A stretch of 42,370 nt of DNA, taken from Alistipes sp. Marseille-P5061. Lineage in GTDB: Bacteria > Bacteroidota > Bacteroidia > Bacteroidales > Rikenellaceae. The stretch is from positions 104,793 through 147,162 of the forward strand of contig NZ_LT985752.1 of the NCBI RefSeq assembly GCF_900290115.1. The letters run 5' to 3'. How positions within the stretch are numbered: position 1 is the stretch's first letter; the number at the start of each line of letters is the position of its first letter. Position numbers and translations under genes: made by a program. Positions 33,827 through 42,213 of this stretch are shown here, piece after piece. The notes beneath the pieces are model-generated. The model was not told the origin of the DNA and ran no database searches. It saw only the letters and a program-made list of their open reading frames with translations.

Positions 33827-34699
33827 TCAGAGGATGTTGAGCACCTGCTCCTTGATTTTCTCCAGCTCGTCCTTCATCCGGACGACCAGAATCTGGATGT
33901 TCGACTCGTTGGCCTTCGACCCCATCGTGTTGATTTCGCGCCCCATCTCCTGGGCGATGAAGCCCAGCTTGCGGCCGGGGGCCTCCTCGCCGGCAGCCAC
34001 CTCGCGGAAGTAGCGGCAGTGGTTCTCCAGGCGCACCTTCTCCTCGGTGATGTCGAGCTTCTCGAGGTAGTAAATCATCTCCTGCTCCAGGCGGTTGCGG
34101 TCCACCTCGACGCCCAGCTTCGAGAGGTTGTCGAGAATCCGCGCGCGGATGGTCTCCGTACGGGCCTTCTCGAAGGGAACGACCTCCTCGCGGTAGCGCT
34201 CGATGAGGTCGACGCGGCGCAGCAGGTCGGCAATCAGCACGGCACCCTCCTGCACGCGGAAGGCGTCGAGCCGCTCGACGGCGTCGGCCGCGGCGGCCAT
34301 CAGCGCGGCGCTCTCCTCCTCCGTCACGCGCTCGGCCTCGACCGATACCACGTCGGGCATGCGCATGAGCACGGGCAGCATGGCGTCGTAGTCGGCGTCG
34401 ATGCCCGAGAAGGCGAGCGCGTCGTTGAGCTGGCGCAGGTATTCGCGGAAGATTTCGCGGTTGATGTGGGCCGAGGTCTCCACCTGCTGGCTCTCGACGC
34501 TCACGAAGAGGTCGACCTTGCCGCGCTGGAGCCGCTGCGCGACCAGATTGCGCAGTTCGGTCTCCGACTGGCGGTAGAGCGCCGGCAGTTTGATGTTCAA
34601 ATCGAGCTGCTTGGAGTTGAGCGAGCGGAGCTCGACCGTGATTTTCTTGGTTCCGAAAGAGGCTTCGCCCTTGCCGAAGCCCGTCATCGATTTTATCAT
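33827..34699 (-). CDS. YicC/YloC family endoribonuclease
   Basis: The 290-residue product opens with the family hallmark MIKSMTGFGKGE and includes ELRSLNSKQLDLNIKLP. It closes with the C-terminal metal-site region GRKLGFIAQEMGREINTMGSKANE. YicC-type proteins are reported to cleave RNA, including small RNAs, in enterobacteria. The ATG at 34699 begins exactly at the family start. The first gene of the operon yicC-gmk-nadD-ddl-DUF3109. Confidence 0.93.
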   Translation of the reverse strand: MIKSMTGFGKGEASFGTKKITVELRSLNSKQLDLNIKLPALYRQSETELRNLVAQRLQRGKVDLFVSVESQQVETSAHINREIFREYLRQLNDALAFSGIDADYDAMLPVLMRMPDVVSVEAERVTEEESAALMAAAADAVERLDAFRVQEGAVLIADLLRRVDLIERYREEVVPFEKARTETIRARILDNLSKLGVEVDRNRLEQEMIYYLEKLDITEEKVRLENHCRYFREVAAGEEAPGRKLGFIAQEMGREINTMGSKANESNIQILVVRMKDELEKIKEQVLNIL

Positions 34700-34729
34700 A
34701 GCGAGGTGATGATTGGTCCTTAATCCCGG

Positions 34730-34737
34730 CAAATTTA
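34730..34737 (-). promoter_or_regulatory. Candidate -7 box for the yicC operon
   Basis: TAAATTTG on the minus strand, 30 bases before the start codon. No TTTG is at the expected -33 spacing, although a TTTG is 12 bases upstream. Confidence 0.5.
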
Positions 34738-34797
34738 GTAAAAACAATTCAAAAAGGCGCCCTCCGGCCCCGGGCATTGAAATTTATTTGGCAAGAG

Positions 34798-34830
34798 TTT
34801 GGTTTGTCCCGAATATTTTATATATATTTG
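34798..34830 (+). promoter_or_regulatory. Promoter of the serC operon
   Basis: TTTG (34798-34801), 21 bases, TATATTTG (34823-34830); a leader of about 50 bases precedes the start codon at 34886. A second TTTG at 34803 is too close to serve. Confidence 0.72.
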
Positions 34831-34885
34831 TGTTAGTCAAGTAACAGTTCGCAATCTAAATGAACTAATTTACATACGGATTATT

Positions 34886-35959
34886 ATGAAAAAGCACAAT
34901 TTCAACGCCGGACCCTCCGTCCTTGCGGACGAAGTTATCGAAAATGCCGCCAAGGCCGTCCTCGATTTCAATGGCTCGGGACTCTCCCTGCTCTCGATTT
35001 CGCACCGTTCGAAGGATTTCGACGCTGTGATGGCGGAGGCCGATGCGCTCTTCCGCGAACTGCTCCACATTCCGGACAACTACAAGATTTTCTACATCGG
35101 CGGCGGCGCCAGCACGATGTTCTATGAGGTTCCCGCCAACTTCCTGGGCAAGAAGGCCGGCTACGTCAACACGGGCGTCTGGTCGAAGAAGGCCATCAAG
35201 GAGGCGAAGCGCTACGGCGAGGTGGAGATTCTCGCCACGTCGGAGGACCGCAACTTCACCTATATTCCCAAGGGATTTGCCATTCCGAGTGACCTGGACT
35301 ACCTCCACATCACCTCGAACAACACCATCTACGGCACGGAGTACCACGAGGACCTCTCGTCGCCCGTACCCCTCATCGCCGACATGTCGTCCGACATCCT
35401 GTCGCGTCCGGTCGACGTGACCAAGTATGCGATGATTTACGGCGGCGCCCAGAAGAACCTGGCTCCCGCCGGCGTGGTCTTCGCCATCATCCGCGAGGAC
35501 ATGCTCGACAAGCAGGTGCGCGACCTGCCGACGATGGTCAGCTTCCGCACCCACGTCGAGAACAACTCGATGTTCAACACGCCTCCCGTATTCCCGATTT
35601 ACGTGCTGAAGGAGACGCTCAAGTGGCTCAAGTCGATTGGCGGCGTCGAGGAAATCTACCGCCGCAACCAGGAGAAGGCGCAGCTGCTCTACGACGAAAT
35701 CGACCGCAACCCGCTCTTCCGCGGCACGGTCGAGAAGCAGGACCGTTCGCTGATGAACATCTGCTTCGTGATGGCCGACGGCTACGAGGAGCTGGCTCCC
35801 GAGTTCCTGGAGTACACCAAGGCGCACGACATCGTGGGCATCAAGGGCCACCGTCTGGTGGGCGGCTTCCGCGCCTCGTGCTACAACGCCCTCAAGAAGG
35901 AGAGCGTCGAGGTGCTCGTGAAGTGCATGCGCGACTTTGCCGAGAAATACGCCAAATAG
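34886..35959 (+). CDS. serC: Phosphoserine aminotransferase
   Basis: SerC makes phosphoserine from 3-phosphohydroxypyruvate with glutamate, and also acts in pyridoxal phosphate synthesis. The 357-residue product begins [16 protein letters not shown], has [12 protein letters not shown] (34-45), [12 protein letters not shown] (72-83), and the PLP lysine Lys190 in [14 protein letters not shown]. The C-terminal block is [15 protein letters not shown]. It heads an operon with serA and a DUF1015 gene, as in other Bacteroidetes. Confidence 0.96.
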   Translation: MKKHNFNAGPSVLADEVIENAAKAVLDFNGSGLSLLSISHRSKDFDAVMAEADALFRELLHIPDNYKIFYIGGGASTMFYEVPANFLGKKAGYVNTGVWSKKAIKEAKRYGEVEILATSEDRNFTYIPKGFAIPSDLDYLHITSNNTIYGTEYHEDLSSPVPLIADMSSDILSRPVDVTKYAMIYGGAQKNLAPAGVVFAIIREDMLDKQVRDLPTMVSFRTHVENNSMFNTPPVFPIYVLKETLKWLKSIGGVEEIYRRNQEKAQLLYDEIDRNPLFRGTVEKQDRSLMNICFVMADGYEELAPEFLEYTKAHDIVGIKGHRLVGGFRASCYNALKKESVEVLVKCMRDFAEKYAK

Positions 35960-35999
35960 CCCGGCATGCCGCTTGTCACACGCATACCGACCGGTTACG

Positions 36000-36026
36000 A
36001 CGCCCTCACCGGAGAGGTGAGGGCGT
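36000..36026 (+). promoter_or_regulatory. Perfect hairpin between serC and serA
   Basis: ACGCCCTCACC and GGTGAGGGCGT form an 11-bp perfect stem around a GGAGA loop, 41 bases after the serC stop and 42 bases before the serA start. No T-run follows, so it is unlikely to terminate; it may protect or process the mRNA. Confidence 0.6.
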
Positions 36027-36067
36027 GGGACTGGCGGGAAGTGCTCACAACCGAAATCAGAGAGACC

Positions 36068-36991
36068 ATGAAAGTACTGATAGCAACCGAAAAGCCCTTC
36101 GCACAGAAGGCCGTCGACGGCATCCGCCGCATCGTCGAAGAGGCCGGCTACGAGCTGGCGCTGCTTGAGAAGTATACCGACAAGGCACAGCTGCTGGAGG
36201 CCGTGGCCGATGTCGACGCGCTGATTATCCGCAGCGACAAGGTGACCGCCGAGGTCATCGCCGCCGCGCCGCAGCTCAAGATTGTCGTCCGCGCCGGCGC
36301 GGGCTACGACAACGTCGACCTGGCAGCCGCCACCGCACGCGGCATCGTCGTGATGAACACCCCGGGCCAGAACTCGAACGCCGTGGCCGAGCTGGCCATC
36401 GCGCTGATGATTTACATCTCGCGCAACCGCTTCACCCCCGGCACGGGTCACGAGATTATGGGCAAGACCCTCGGCATCCACGCCTACGGCAACGTCGGCA
36501 AGCTGGTGGGCCGCAAGGGCAAGGCCATGGGCATGGAGGTCATCGCCTACGACCCCTTCATCCAGGAGGACGCCGTATTCGAGGCCGACGGCGTGAAGCG
36601 CGTCGGTTCGGTCGAGGAGCTCTACGCCAAGGCCGACTTCCTCTCGCTGCACATTCCCGCCACGGAGCAGACCCGCGGCTCGATTGGCTACGAGCTGCTG
36701 ATGTCGATGCCCAAGGGCGCCACGCTGGTCAACACCGCCCGCAAGGAGGTCATCGACGAGGCCGGCCTCATGCGCGCCCTCGAGGAGCGTGAGGACCTGA
36801 AGTACGTCACCGACATCGCCGCCGGCATCCAGGCCGAGCTCGACGAGAAGTTCGGCAAGCGCGTCTTCGCAACGCCCAAGAAGATGGGTGCCGAGACCGC
36901 CGAGGCGAACCTCAACGCCGGACTGGCCGCCGCCCGACAGATTGTCGACTTCTTCAAGACGGGCAACACCCGTTTCCAGGTAAACAAGTAA
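36068..36991 (+). CDS. serA: D-3-phosphoglycerate dehydrogenase, short form
   Basis: SerA oxidises 3-phosphoglycerate to phosphohydroxypyruvate, the first step of serine synthesis. The 307-residue product has the D-2-hydroxyacid dehydrogenase architecture without the C-terminal ACT or ASB domains, so it should not be feedback-regulated by serine through them. Substrate and nucleotide blocks include RAGAGYDNVDL (75-85), GIHAYGNVGKLVG (137-148 region) and NTARKEV (222-228). The position of the catalytic His of the usual PHxG motif is occupied by lysine (Lys271, in ATPKKMGAETAEAN), as known for type III PGDHs of Bacteroidetes and Entamoeba. Confidence 0.93.
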   Translation: MKVLIATEKPFAQKAVDGIRRIVEEAGYELALLEKYTDKAQLLEAVADVDALIIRSDKVTAEVIAAAPQLKIVVRAGAGYDNVDLAAATARGIVVMNTPGQNSNAVAELAIALMIYISRNRFTPGTGHEIMGKTLGIHAYGNVGKLVGRKGKAMGMEVIAYDPFIQEDAVFEADGVKRVGSVEELYAKADFLSLHIPATEQTRGSIGYELLMSMPKGATLVNTARKEVIDEAGLMRALEEREDLKYVTDIAAGIQAELDEKFGKRVFATPKKMGAETAEANLNAGLAAARQIVDFFKTGNTRFQVNK

Positions 36992-37017
36992 TCCACCGAA
37001 CACGGCGACACGGAAGG

Positions 37018-37042
37018 CGGACGGAGCGCATCCGTCCGTTTT
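37018..37042 (+). terminator. Weak terminator or attenuator between serA and the DUF1015 gene
   Basis: CGGACGG, a 7-base loop and CCGTCCG are followed by TTTT, 27 bases after the serA stop. The short stem and U-run would stop only part of transcription, which would lower expression of the third gene. Confidence 0.5.
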
Positions 37043-37071
37043 CCGCGCCTGCACCAAACCCAGACAAGACC

Positions 37072-38322
37072 ATGGTACGCATCAAACCTTTCCGCGGCAT
37101 CCGTCCGCCCAAGGAGTACGCCGCCGAGGTGGCATCGCGCCCCTACGACGTGCTGAACTCGGTCGAGGCCAAGGCCGAAGCCACCGAGCGCTCGCTGCTC
37201 CACATCATCAAACCCGAAATCGACTTCGACCCCATCGCCGACGAGCATTCGCAGCAGGTCTACGACAAGGCGGTCGAGAACTTCCGCAAGTGGCGCGCCG
37301 AGGGCTGGCTCCGTCAGGACCCCGAGGAGTACTACTATATCTATGCCCAGACGATGGACGGCCGCACGCAGTACGGTCTGGCCATGTGCTGCCACTTCGA
37401 GGACTACCTCTCGGGGGCCATCAAGAAGCACGAGCTCACCCGCACCGACAAGGAGGAGGACCGCATGATTCACGTCCGCAACCAGAAGGCCAACATCGAG
37501 CCGGTCTTCTTCGCCTATCCCGACAATGCCGAAATCAACGAGATTGTGGCCGACGTGGTGAAGAACAACCCGCCCGAGTACGACTTCACGGCCGAGGACG
37601 GCTTCGGCCACCACTTCTGGGTCATCCGCGACCGCAAGACGATTGACCGCATCACCGAAATCTTCGCCGGCATCCCGGCCCTCTACGTGGCCGACGGACA
37701 CCACCGTACGGCTGCCGCCGCACGCGTGGGCGCCGAGTTCAAGGCCAAGAACCCCCACCATACGGGCAACGAGGAGTACTGCTACTTCCTGGCCGTCACC
37801 TTCCCGGCCAACCAGCTGCGCATCATCGACTACAACCGCGTGGTGAAGGACCTCAACGGCATGACCCCCGAGGAGCTGCTCAAGCGTCTGGAGGAGAACT
37901 TCGTGGTCGAGGACAAGGGCACGGAGACCTACCACCCGACGGGGCTGCACAACTTCTCGATGTATCTGGCCGGCCACTGGTACAGCCTCACGGCCAAGAA
38001 GGGCACCTACGACGACAACGACCCCATCGGCGTGCTGGACGTGACGGTGCTCTCGAATCTGGTGCTGGACCGTCTGCTGGGCATCAAGGACCTGCGCACC
38101 TCGAAGCGGATTGACTTCGTGGGAGGCATCCGCGGCCTGGGCGAGCTGAAGCGCCGCGTCGACAGCGGCGAGATGGCCGTGGCCTTCGCGCTCTACCCCG
38201 TCTCGATGCAGCAGCTCATCAACATCGCCGACACGGGCAACATCATGCCTCCGAAGACGACGTGGTTCGAGCCCAAGCTGCGCTCGGGCGTGGTGATCCA
38301 CTCCTTCGCCGAGGGCGACTGA
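37072..38322 (+). CDS. DUF1015 family protein
   Basis: The 416-residue protein matches DUF1015: it begins MVRIKPFRGIRPPKEYAAEVASRPYDV and contains the hallmark ALYVADGHHRTAAA (about 203-216), IDYNRVVKDL and FVGGIRGLGEL. The biochemical role is not established. Constant linkage to serC and serA in Bacteroidetes suggests a part in serine metabolism or in handling a damaged or phosphorylated intermediate; this is an inference from context. Confidence 0.92.
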   Translation: MVRIKPFRGIRPPKEYAAEVASRPYDVLNSVEAKAEATERSLLHIIKPEIDFDPIADEHSQQVYDKAVENFRKWRAEGWLRQDPEEYYYIYAQTMDGRTQYGLAMCCHFEDYLSGAIKKHELTRTDKEEDRMIHVRNQKANIEPVFFAYPDNAEINEIVADVVKNNPPEYDFTAEDGFGHHFWVIRDRKTIDRITEIFAGIPALYVADGHHRTAAAARVGAEFKAKNPHHTGNEEYCYFLAVTFPANQLRIIDYNRVVKDLNGMTPEELLKRLEENFVVEDKGTETYHPTGLHNFSMYLAGHWYSLTAKKGTYDDNDPIGVLDVTVLSNLVLDRLLGIKDLRTSKRIDFVGGIRGLGELKRRVDSGEMAVAFALYPVSMQQLINIADTGNIMPPKTTWFEPKLRSGVVIHSFAEGD

Positions 38323-38369
38323 CAACCTCGACACACCTCCGCGCATCCGTGCGGGAGGGACAAACCGGA

Positions 38370-38401
38370 AACGGAGAGCGGCGTGCCGCTCTCCGTTTTT
38401 C
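38370..38401 (+). terminator. Terminator of the serC operon
   Basis: ACGGAGAGCGGC, loop GT, GCCGCTCTCCGT followed by TTTT, 48 bases after the stop at 38322. Confidence 0.92.
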
Positions 38402-38459
38402 GTGGAGGCCGGGGGGGGGAAGGGGCGTGCGCCAGACGGGCTCCGGCAAAAAGCGGGAG

Positions 38460-38700
38460 CCGACAAACACCGGAACATGCAAACGCCGGGAGCATGCAAA
38501 CGCCGGGAGCACGCAAACGCCGGAACAGACCAGAGCGAAGCATGCGAAACCCGGGAGCAGACAAATGCGGAGCACGCAAACGCCGGGAGCACGCAAACGC
38601 CGGAACAGACAAGAGCGAAGCATGCGAAACCCGGGAGCAGACAAACGCCGGAGCGGACAAACGCCGGGAGCATGCAAACGCCGGGAGCATGCAGGAATTG
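38460..38700. repeat. 17-bp minisatellite with an 80-bp higher-order duplication
   Basis: Units of the form gcatgcaaacgccggga recur throughout. A larger segment containing acgcaaacgccggaacagac occurs at 38491-38570 and 38571-38650, an 80-base period. gcagacaaacgccggag at 38637-38653 is identical to the sequence at 28867-28883 in another array. No gene is seen from 38402 to 38729. Confidence 0.9.
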
Positions 38701-38729
38701 CGGCGCCGGCAAAAAATCGCGGCAAAAAG

Positions 38730-38759
38730 TTGGCGGTCCGCCCCTTTTTCGTATCTTTG
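38730..38759 (+). promoter_or_regulatory. Promoter of the DUF805 gene
   Basis: TTG (38730-38732), 19 bases, TATCTTTG (38752-38759); the ATG follows at 38795. The -33 box lies just outside the repeat array. Confidence 0.65.
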
Positions 38760-38794
38760 TTTACAGAACAAACCAACAAAAAATTCTTCAGCCT

Positions 38795-39280
38795 ATGAAA
38801 TGGTTCATCCTCTGCCTGCGCAACTACGTGAACTTCAGCGGCCGCGCACGCCGCAAGGAGTACTGGTTCTTCGTGCTCTTCACCTTCATCTTCTCGATTG
38901 TGGCCCGACTGCTCGACCTGCTCATCTTCGGCCCGAGCGGCATGCTCATCTCGGGTCTGTTCGGTCTTGCCATGCTGCTGCCGCAGCTCGCCGTCCTGGT
39001 CCGCCGCCTGCACGACACGAACCGCTCGGGCAAGTGGGTGCTGGGATACTACCTCCTCACGATTCTGTGGACGGGAATTATCATCGTCTGGGGCATGAAG
39101 TACTTCGTCGCCGCCATGCAGGGCACGGCAGGTATGCCCGTCGGATTCTCGATTTTCGCCATCGTGGGCGTTCTTGCCATCCTGGCCTACGCCATCGTGC
39201 TGCTCGTATGGAGCTGCCTGCCGGGAACGAAGGGCGAAAACCGCTACGGTGCCGACCCTAAGGCCGGGGAGATGGCTTGA
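38795..39280 (+). CDS. DUF805 family membrane protein
   Basis: The 161-residue protein has four hydrophobic helices and the DUF805 marks YVNFSGRARRKEYWFFVLF at the N terminus, VRRLHDTNRSGKWVL in the middle, and the C-terminal CLPGTKGENRYGADP. The family is an inner-membrane protein of unknown function, seen near many unrelated genes. The ATG at 38795 is preferred since the longer in-frame ORF is only repeat sequence. A terminator follows, so the gene is monocistronic. Confidence 0.92.
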   Translation: MKWFILCLRNYVNFSGRARRKEYWFFVLFTFIFSIVARLLDLLIFGPSGMLISGLFGLAMLLPQLAVLVRRLHDTNRSGKWVLGYYLLTILWTGIIIVWGMKYFVAAMQGTAGMPVGFSIFAIVGVLAILAYAIVLLVWSCLPGTKGENRYGADPKAGEMA

Positions 39281-39307
39281 ATCTGACCCCGCGGATATAT
39301 CCAAAAG

Positions 39308-39345
39308 ACGGGAAGTTCGGGACAAAACCGGAACTTCCCGTTTTT
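39308..39345 (+). terminator. Terminator of the DUF805 gene
   Basis: ACGGGAAGTTC and GAACTTCCCGT form an 11-bp stem, followed by a T-run, 27 bases after the stop. Confidence 0.92.
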
Positions 39346-39404
39346 ATTTGTCATTTTTTCGCGAAGAAATATTGCGAACGATTAGCGGGAACGGGAAATT
39401 TTTG

Positions 39405-39412
39405 TATATTTG
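39405..39412 (+). promoter_or_regulatory. Candidate -7 box for the ferredoxin oxidoreductase operon
   Basis: TATATTTG matches the -7 consensus and leaves a leader of about 100 bases before the ATG at 39518. No TTTG is seen at the -33 distance. Confidence 0.5.
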
Positions 39413-39517
39413 TAAGGAGCCTTCTCGTGTTCGGGCCTGCTGCGGGACCTACCCCCCCTCACCGAACTGCGGCGAAAGGTTGCTTCGCGACACAACTAAC
39501 TTACAATAGAACGGCTT

Positions 39518-39745
39518 ATGGCTAAAATCAAAGGAACTATCGTTGTCGATAAGGAACGATGCAAGGGATGCGGCGTCTGCGTGGCCTCGTGTCCGTGCGA
39601 CGTGCTCAAACTATCGGCGGAAGTTAACGGGAAGGGTTATCCCGTGGCTATGATGGCGAATCCCGACGCCTGCATCGGCTGCGCGTCGTGTGCGGTTATC
39701 TGCCCGGACAGCGTCATCACGGTTTATCGTCAAAAATTCGAATAG
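39518..39745 (+). CDS. korD: 2-oxoacid:ferredoxin oxidoreductase, delta (ferredoxin-like) subunit
   Basis: The 75-residue protein is a two-[4Fe-4S] ferredoxin domain with both cysteine clusters intact: CKGCGVCVASCPCDVL (18-33) and CIGCASCAVICPD (51-63). It passes electrons from the thiamine site of the catalytic subunits to an external ferredoxin. It is the first gene of the four-gene operon, three bases before the alpha gene. Length is typical of the separate delta subunit. Confidence 0.92.
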   Translation: MAKIKGTIVVDKERCKGCGVCVASCPCDVLKLSAEVNGKGYPVAMMANPDACIGCASCAVICPDSVITVYRQKFE

Positions 39746-39748
39746 GCT

Positions 39749-40843
39749 ATGGCAGAAAAAGAGGTAAAACTGATGAAAGGCAACGAGGTAATCGCCCATG
39801 CTGCGATACGCTACGGTTGCGACGGATATTTCGGCTACCCCATCACCCCGCAGTCGGAGGTCATGGAGACGCTCATGGAGCTCAAGCCGTGGGAGACCAC
39901 CGGCATGGTCGTGCTGCAGGCCGAGTCCGAAATCTCTTCAATCAACATGGTATACGGCGGCGCATCGACCGGCAAGCGGGTGATGACCTCGTCGTCGAGC
40001 CCCGGCATCAGCCTGATGTCGGAGGGTCTGAGCTATCTGGCGGGCGCCGAGCTGCCCTGCCTGGTGGTCAACTGCCAGCGCGGCGGCCCGGGTCTGGGTA
40101 CGATTCAGCCTTCGCAGGGCGACTACTTCCAGGCCTGCAAGGGCGGCGGGCACGGTGACTTCCACCTGATTGTCTTCGCCCCCAACTCGGTGCAGGAGAT
40201 GCACGACCATGTGGCCGAGGCCTTCGACCTGGCCTTCAAGTACCGCAACCCGGCGATGATTCTCGCCGACGGCGCCATCGGTCAGATGATGGAGAAGGTG
40301 GTGCTCGCACCGCAGCGTCCGCGCCGCACCAACGAGGAGATTGCCGCCGAATGCCGGACGTGGGCAGCCTACGGCAAGCCCGCCGACCGCGAGCGCAACG
40401 TCGTCACCTCGCTCGAGCTGCAGTCCGAGAAGATGGAGGTCATCAACCAGCGGCTGCAGGCCAAGTACAAGGCGCTCGAAGAGAACGAGGTGCGCTACGA
40501 GGCCATCGAGTGCGACGATGCGGAGTATGTCATCGTGGCATTCGGCTCGTCGGCCCGCATCTGCTCGGCCACGGTCGAGATGGCGCGCGCCGAGGGTCTG
40601 AAGGTCGGCCTGCTGCGCCCCATCACGCTCTATCCCTTCCCCACGCGTCAGATTGCCGAGCTGGCCGAGCGCGGCGTGAAGGGCTTCCTCTCGGCCGAGC
40701 TCAACGCCGGCCAGATGGTTCAGGACGTTCGGCTGGCCGTCAACGGCAAGGCTCCCGTGGAGCACTATGGACGCCAAGGCGGCATGATGTTCGCGCCCGA
40801 CGAGGTGCTCGAGGCGCTCAAGGAAAAACTGATTAAAAAGTAA
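39749..40843 (+). CDS. korA: 2-oxoacid:ferredoxin oxidoreductase, alpha subunit (KorA/VorB type)
   Basis: The 364-residue alpha subunit carries GYFGYPITPQSEVMETL near the N terminus. SEISSINMVYGGASTGKRVMTSSSSPG forms part of the pyrimidine-binding domain, and the C-terminal transketolase-like domain has VAFGSSARICSATVEMA. It lacks the gamma domain, which is a separate gene here. Similar Bacteroides genes are annotated VorB (3-methyl-2-oxobutanoate) or KorA (2-oxoglutarate); the substrate cannot be settled from sequence. It is coupled to korD by a 3-base gap and to korB by 5 bases. Confidence 0.9.
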   Translation: MAEKEVKLMKGNEVIAHAAIRYGCDGYFGYPITPQSEVMETLMELKPWETTGMVVLQAESEISSINMVYGGASTGKRVMTSSSSPGISLMSEGLSYLAGAELPCLVVNCQRGGPGLGTIQPSQGDYFQACKGGGHGDFHLIVFAPNSVQEMHDHVAEAFDLAFKYRNPAMILADGAIGQMMEKVVLAPQRPRRTNEEIAAECRTWAAYGKPADRERNVVTSLELQSEKMEVINQRLQAKYKALEENEVRYEAIECDDAEYVIVAFGSSARICSATVEMARAEGLKVGLLRPITLYPFPTRQIAELAERGVKGFLSAELNAGQMVQDVRLAVNGKAPVEHYGRQGGMMFAPDEVLEALKEKLIKK

Positions 40844-40848
40844 AGACG

Positions 40849-41610
40849 ATGGCAGAGGTTGAAATCAAACAGGAGAATCTGGTTTATTCGAAACCGAAAC
40901 TCATCACCAATAATGTCATGCACTACTGCCCGGGCTGCAGCCACGGCACGGTGCACAAACTCGTCGCCGAGGTCATCGACGAGCTGGGCCTTGCCGAGAA
41001 GGCCGTGGGCATCTCGCCCGTAGGCTGCTCGGTATTCGCCTACAACTACATCGACATCGACTGGATTGAGGCGGCACACGGACGTGCGCTGGCCGTTGCG
41101 ACGGCTGTCAAGCGGCTCCACCCCGAGAACATGGTCTTCACGTACCAGGGCGACGGCGACCTGTCGGCCATCGGTACGGCGGAGTCGATTCACGCGGCGG
41201 CCCGCGGCGAGAACGTGGTTGCCATCTACATCAACAACGCCATCTACGGCATGACGGGCGGCCAGATGGCCCCGACGACGCTGCTGGGCATGAAGACGGC
41301 GACGACGCCCTACGGACGCGACGCCCATCTGAACGGCTATCCCTACAAGATTGCCGAGATGATGGCCCATCTGGACGGCGCCACCTACATCACGCGCCAG
41401 AGCGTCCACAAGCCGGCCAACGTGCGCAAGTGCAAGGCTGCCATCAAGAAGGCCTTCCAGCGCTCGATGGAGGGCAAGGGCTTCTCGCTGGTTGAGGTCG
41501 TTTCGACCTGCAACAGCGGCTGGAAACTCTCGCCGGTGGCTTCGAACGAGTGGCTCGAGCAGAACATGCTGCCCTTCTACCCCCTGGGCGATATCAAGGA
41601 GGTAAAATAA
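40849..41610 (+). CDS. korB: 2-oxoacid:ferredoxin oxidoreductase, beta (TPP-binding) subunit
   Basis: The 253-residue beta subunit binds thiamine diphosphate. It has HYCPGCSHGTVHKLVAEV with the conserved CPGC motif, GCSVFAYNYIDIDWIEAAHGRA, and the TPP-magnesium motif GDGDLSAIGTAE...YINNAIYGMTGGQ. Length is short of the usual 280 or so but complete at both ends. With the alpha, gamma and delta genes it forms a complete enzyme that links 2-oxoacid breakdown or reductive synthesis to ferredoxin in anaerobic metabolism. Confidence 0.92.
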   Translation: MAEVEIKQENLVYSKPKLITNNVMHYCPGCSHGTVHKLVAEVIDELGLAEKAVGISPVGCSVFAYNYIDIDWIEAAHGRALAVATAVKRLHPENMVFTYQGDGDLSAIGTAESIHAAARGENVVAIYINNAIYGMTGGQMAPTTLLGMKTATTPYGRDAHLNGYPYKIAEMMAHLDGATYITRQSVHKPANVRKCKAAIKKAFQRSMEGKGFSLVEVVSTCNSGWKLSPVASNEWLEQNMLPFYPLGDIKEVK

Positions 41611-41623
41611 GAGAGGACGAACT

Positions 41624-42169
41624 ATGAAAGAGACGTTAATTATCGCAGGTTTCGGAGGACAGGGAGTCCTCTCGATGGGAAAGATACTCGCCTACTCGGG
41701 CGTCATGCAGGATTACGAGGTGACGTGGATGCCCTCCTACGGCCCCGAGATGCGCGGCGGTACGGCCAACGTGACGGTGATTCTTTCGGACAAGAAAATC
41801 TCGTCGCCCATCGCCCATGAGTTCGACACGGCCATCATCCTCAACCAGCAGTCGATGGAGAAGTTCGAGCCGCTGGTCAAGCCGGGCGGCATCCTGATTT
41901 ACGACACGAACGGCATCACGCGCCATCCCGTGCGCAAGGACATCGAGGTCTATACGATTGACGCCACGGCCGAGTGCGCCCGCATGGGTCAGGCCAAGCT
42001 CTTCAACACGATGATTCTGGGCGGTTACCTCAAGGTTCGCCCCATCGTCAAGATGGAGAACGTGATGGTCGGACTGAAGAAGTCGCTGCCCGAGCGTGCG
42101 TGGAAGATGCTTCCGCAGAACGAGGAGGCGATTCACCACGGCGGCGAGATTATCCGCAAGCGCGAGTAA
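41624..42169 (+). CDS. korC: 2-oxoacid:ferredoxin oxidoreductase, gamma subunit
   Basis: The 181-residue gamma subunit begins KETLIIAGFGGQGVLSMGKILAYSG, the standard glycine-rich start, with WMPSYGPEMRGGTANVTVI further on. It completes the delta-alpha-beta-gamma order. It is followed by 44 bases of genomic sequence, then library adapter, so any downstream terminator is lost. Confidence 0.92.
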   Translation: MKETLIIAGFGGQGVLSMGKILAYSGVMQDYEVTWMPSYGPEMRGGTANVTVILSDKKISSPIAHEFDTAIILNQQSMEKFEPLVKPGGILIYDTNGITRHPVRKDIEVYTIDATAECARMGQAKLFNTMILGGYLKVRPIVKMENVMVGLKKSLPERAWKMLPQNEEAIHHGGEIIRKRE

Positions 42170-42213
42170 GACGCGCGCCGCTGCAATGCATGCAAAATCG
42201 GGAGGTTCCTCTG

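Noticed and set aside
34865..37057. A 730-codon minus-strand frame opposite serC and serA
   Set aside because: Shadow of two conserved genes; the translation has no recognisable family.
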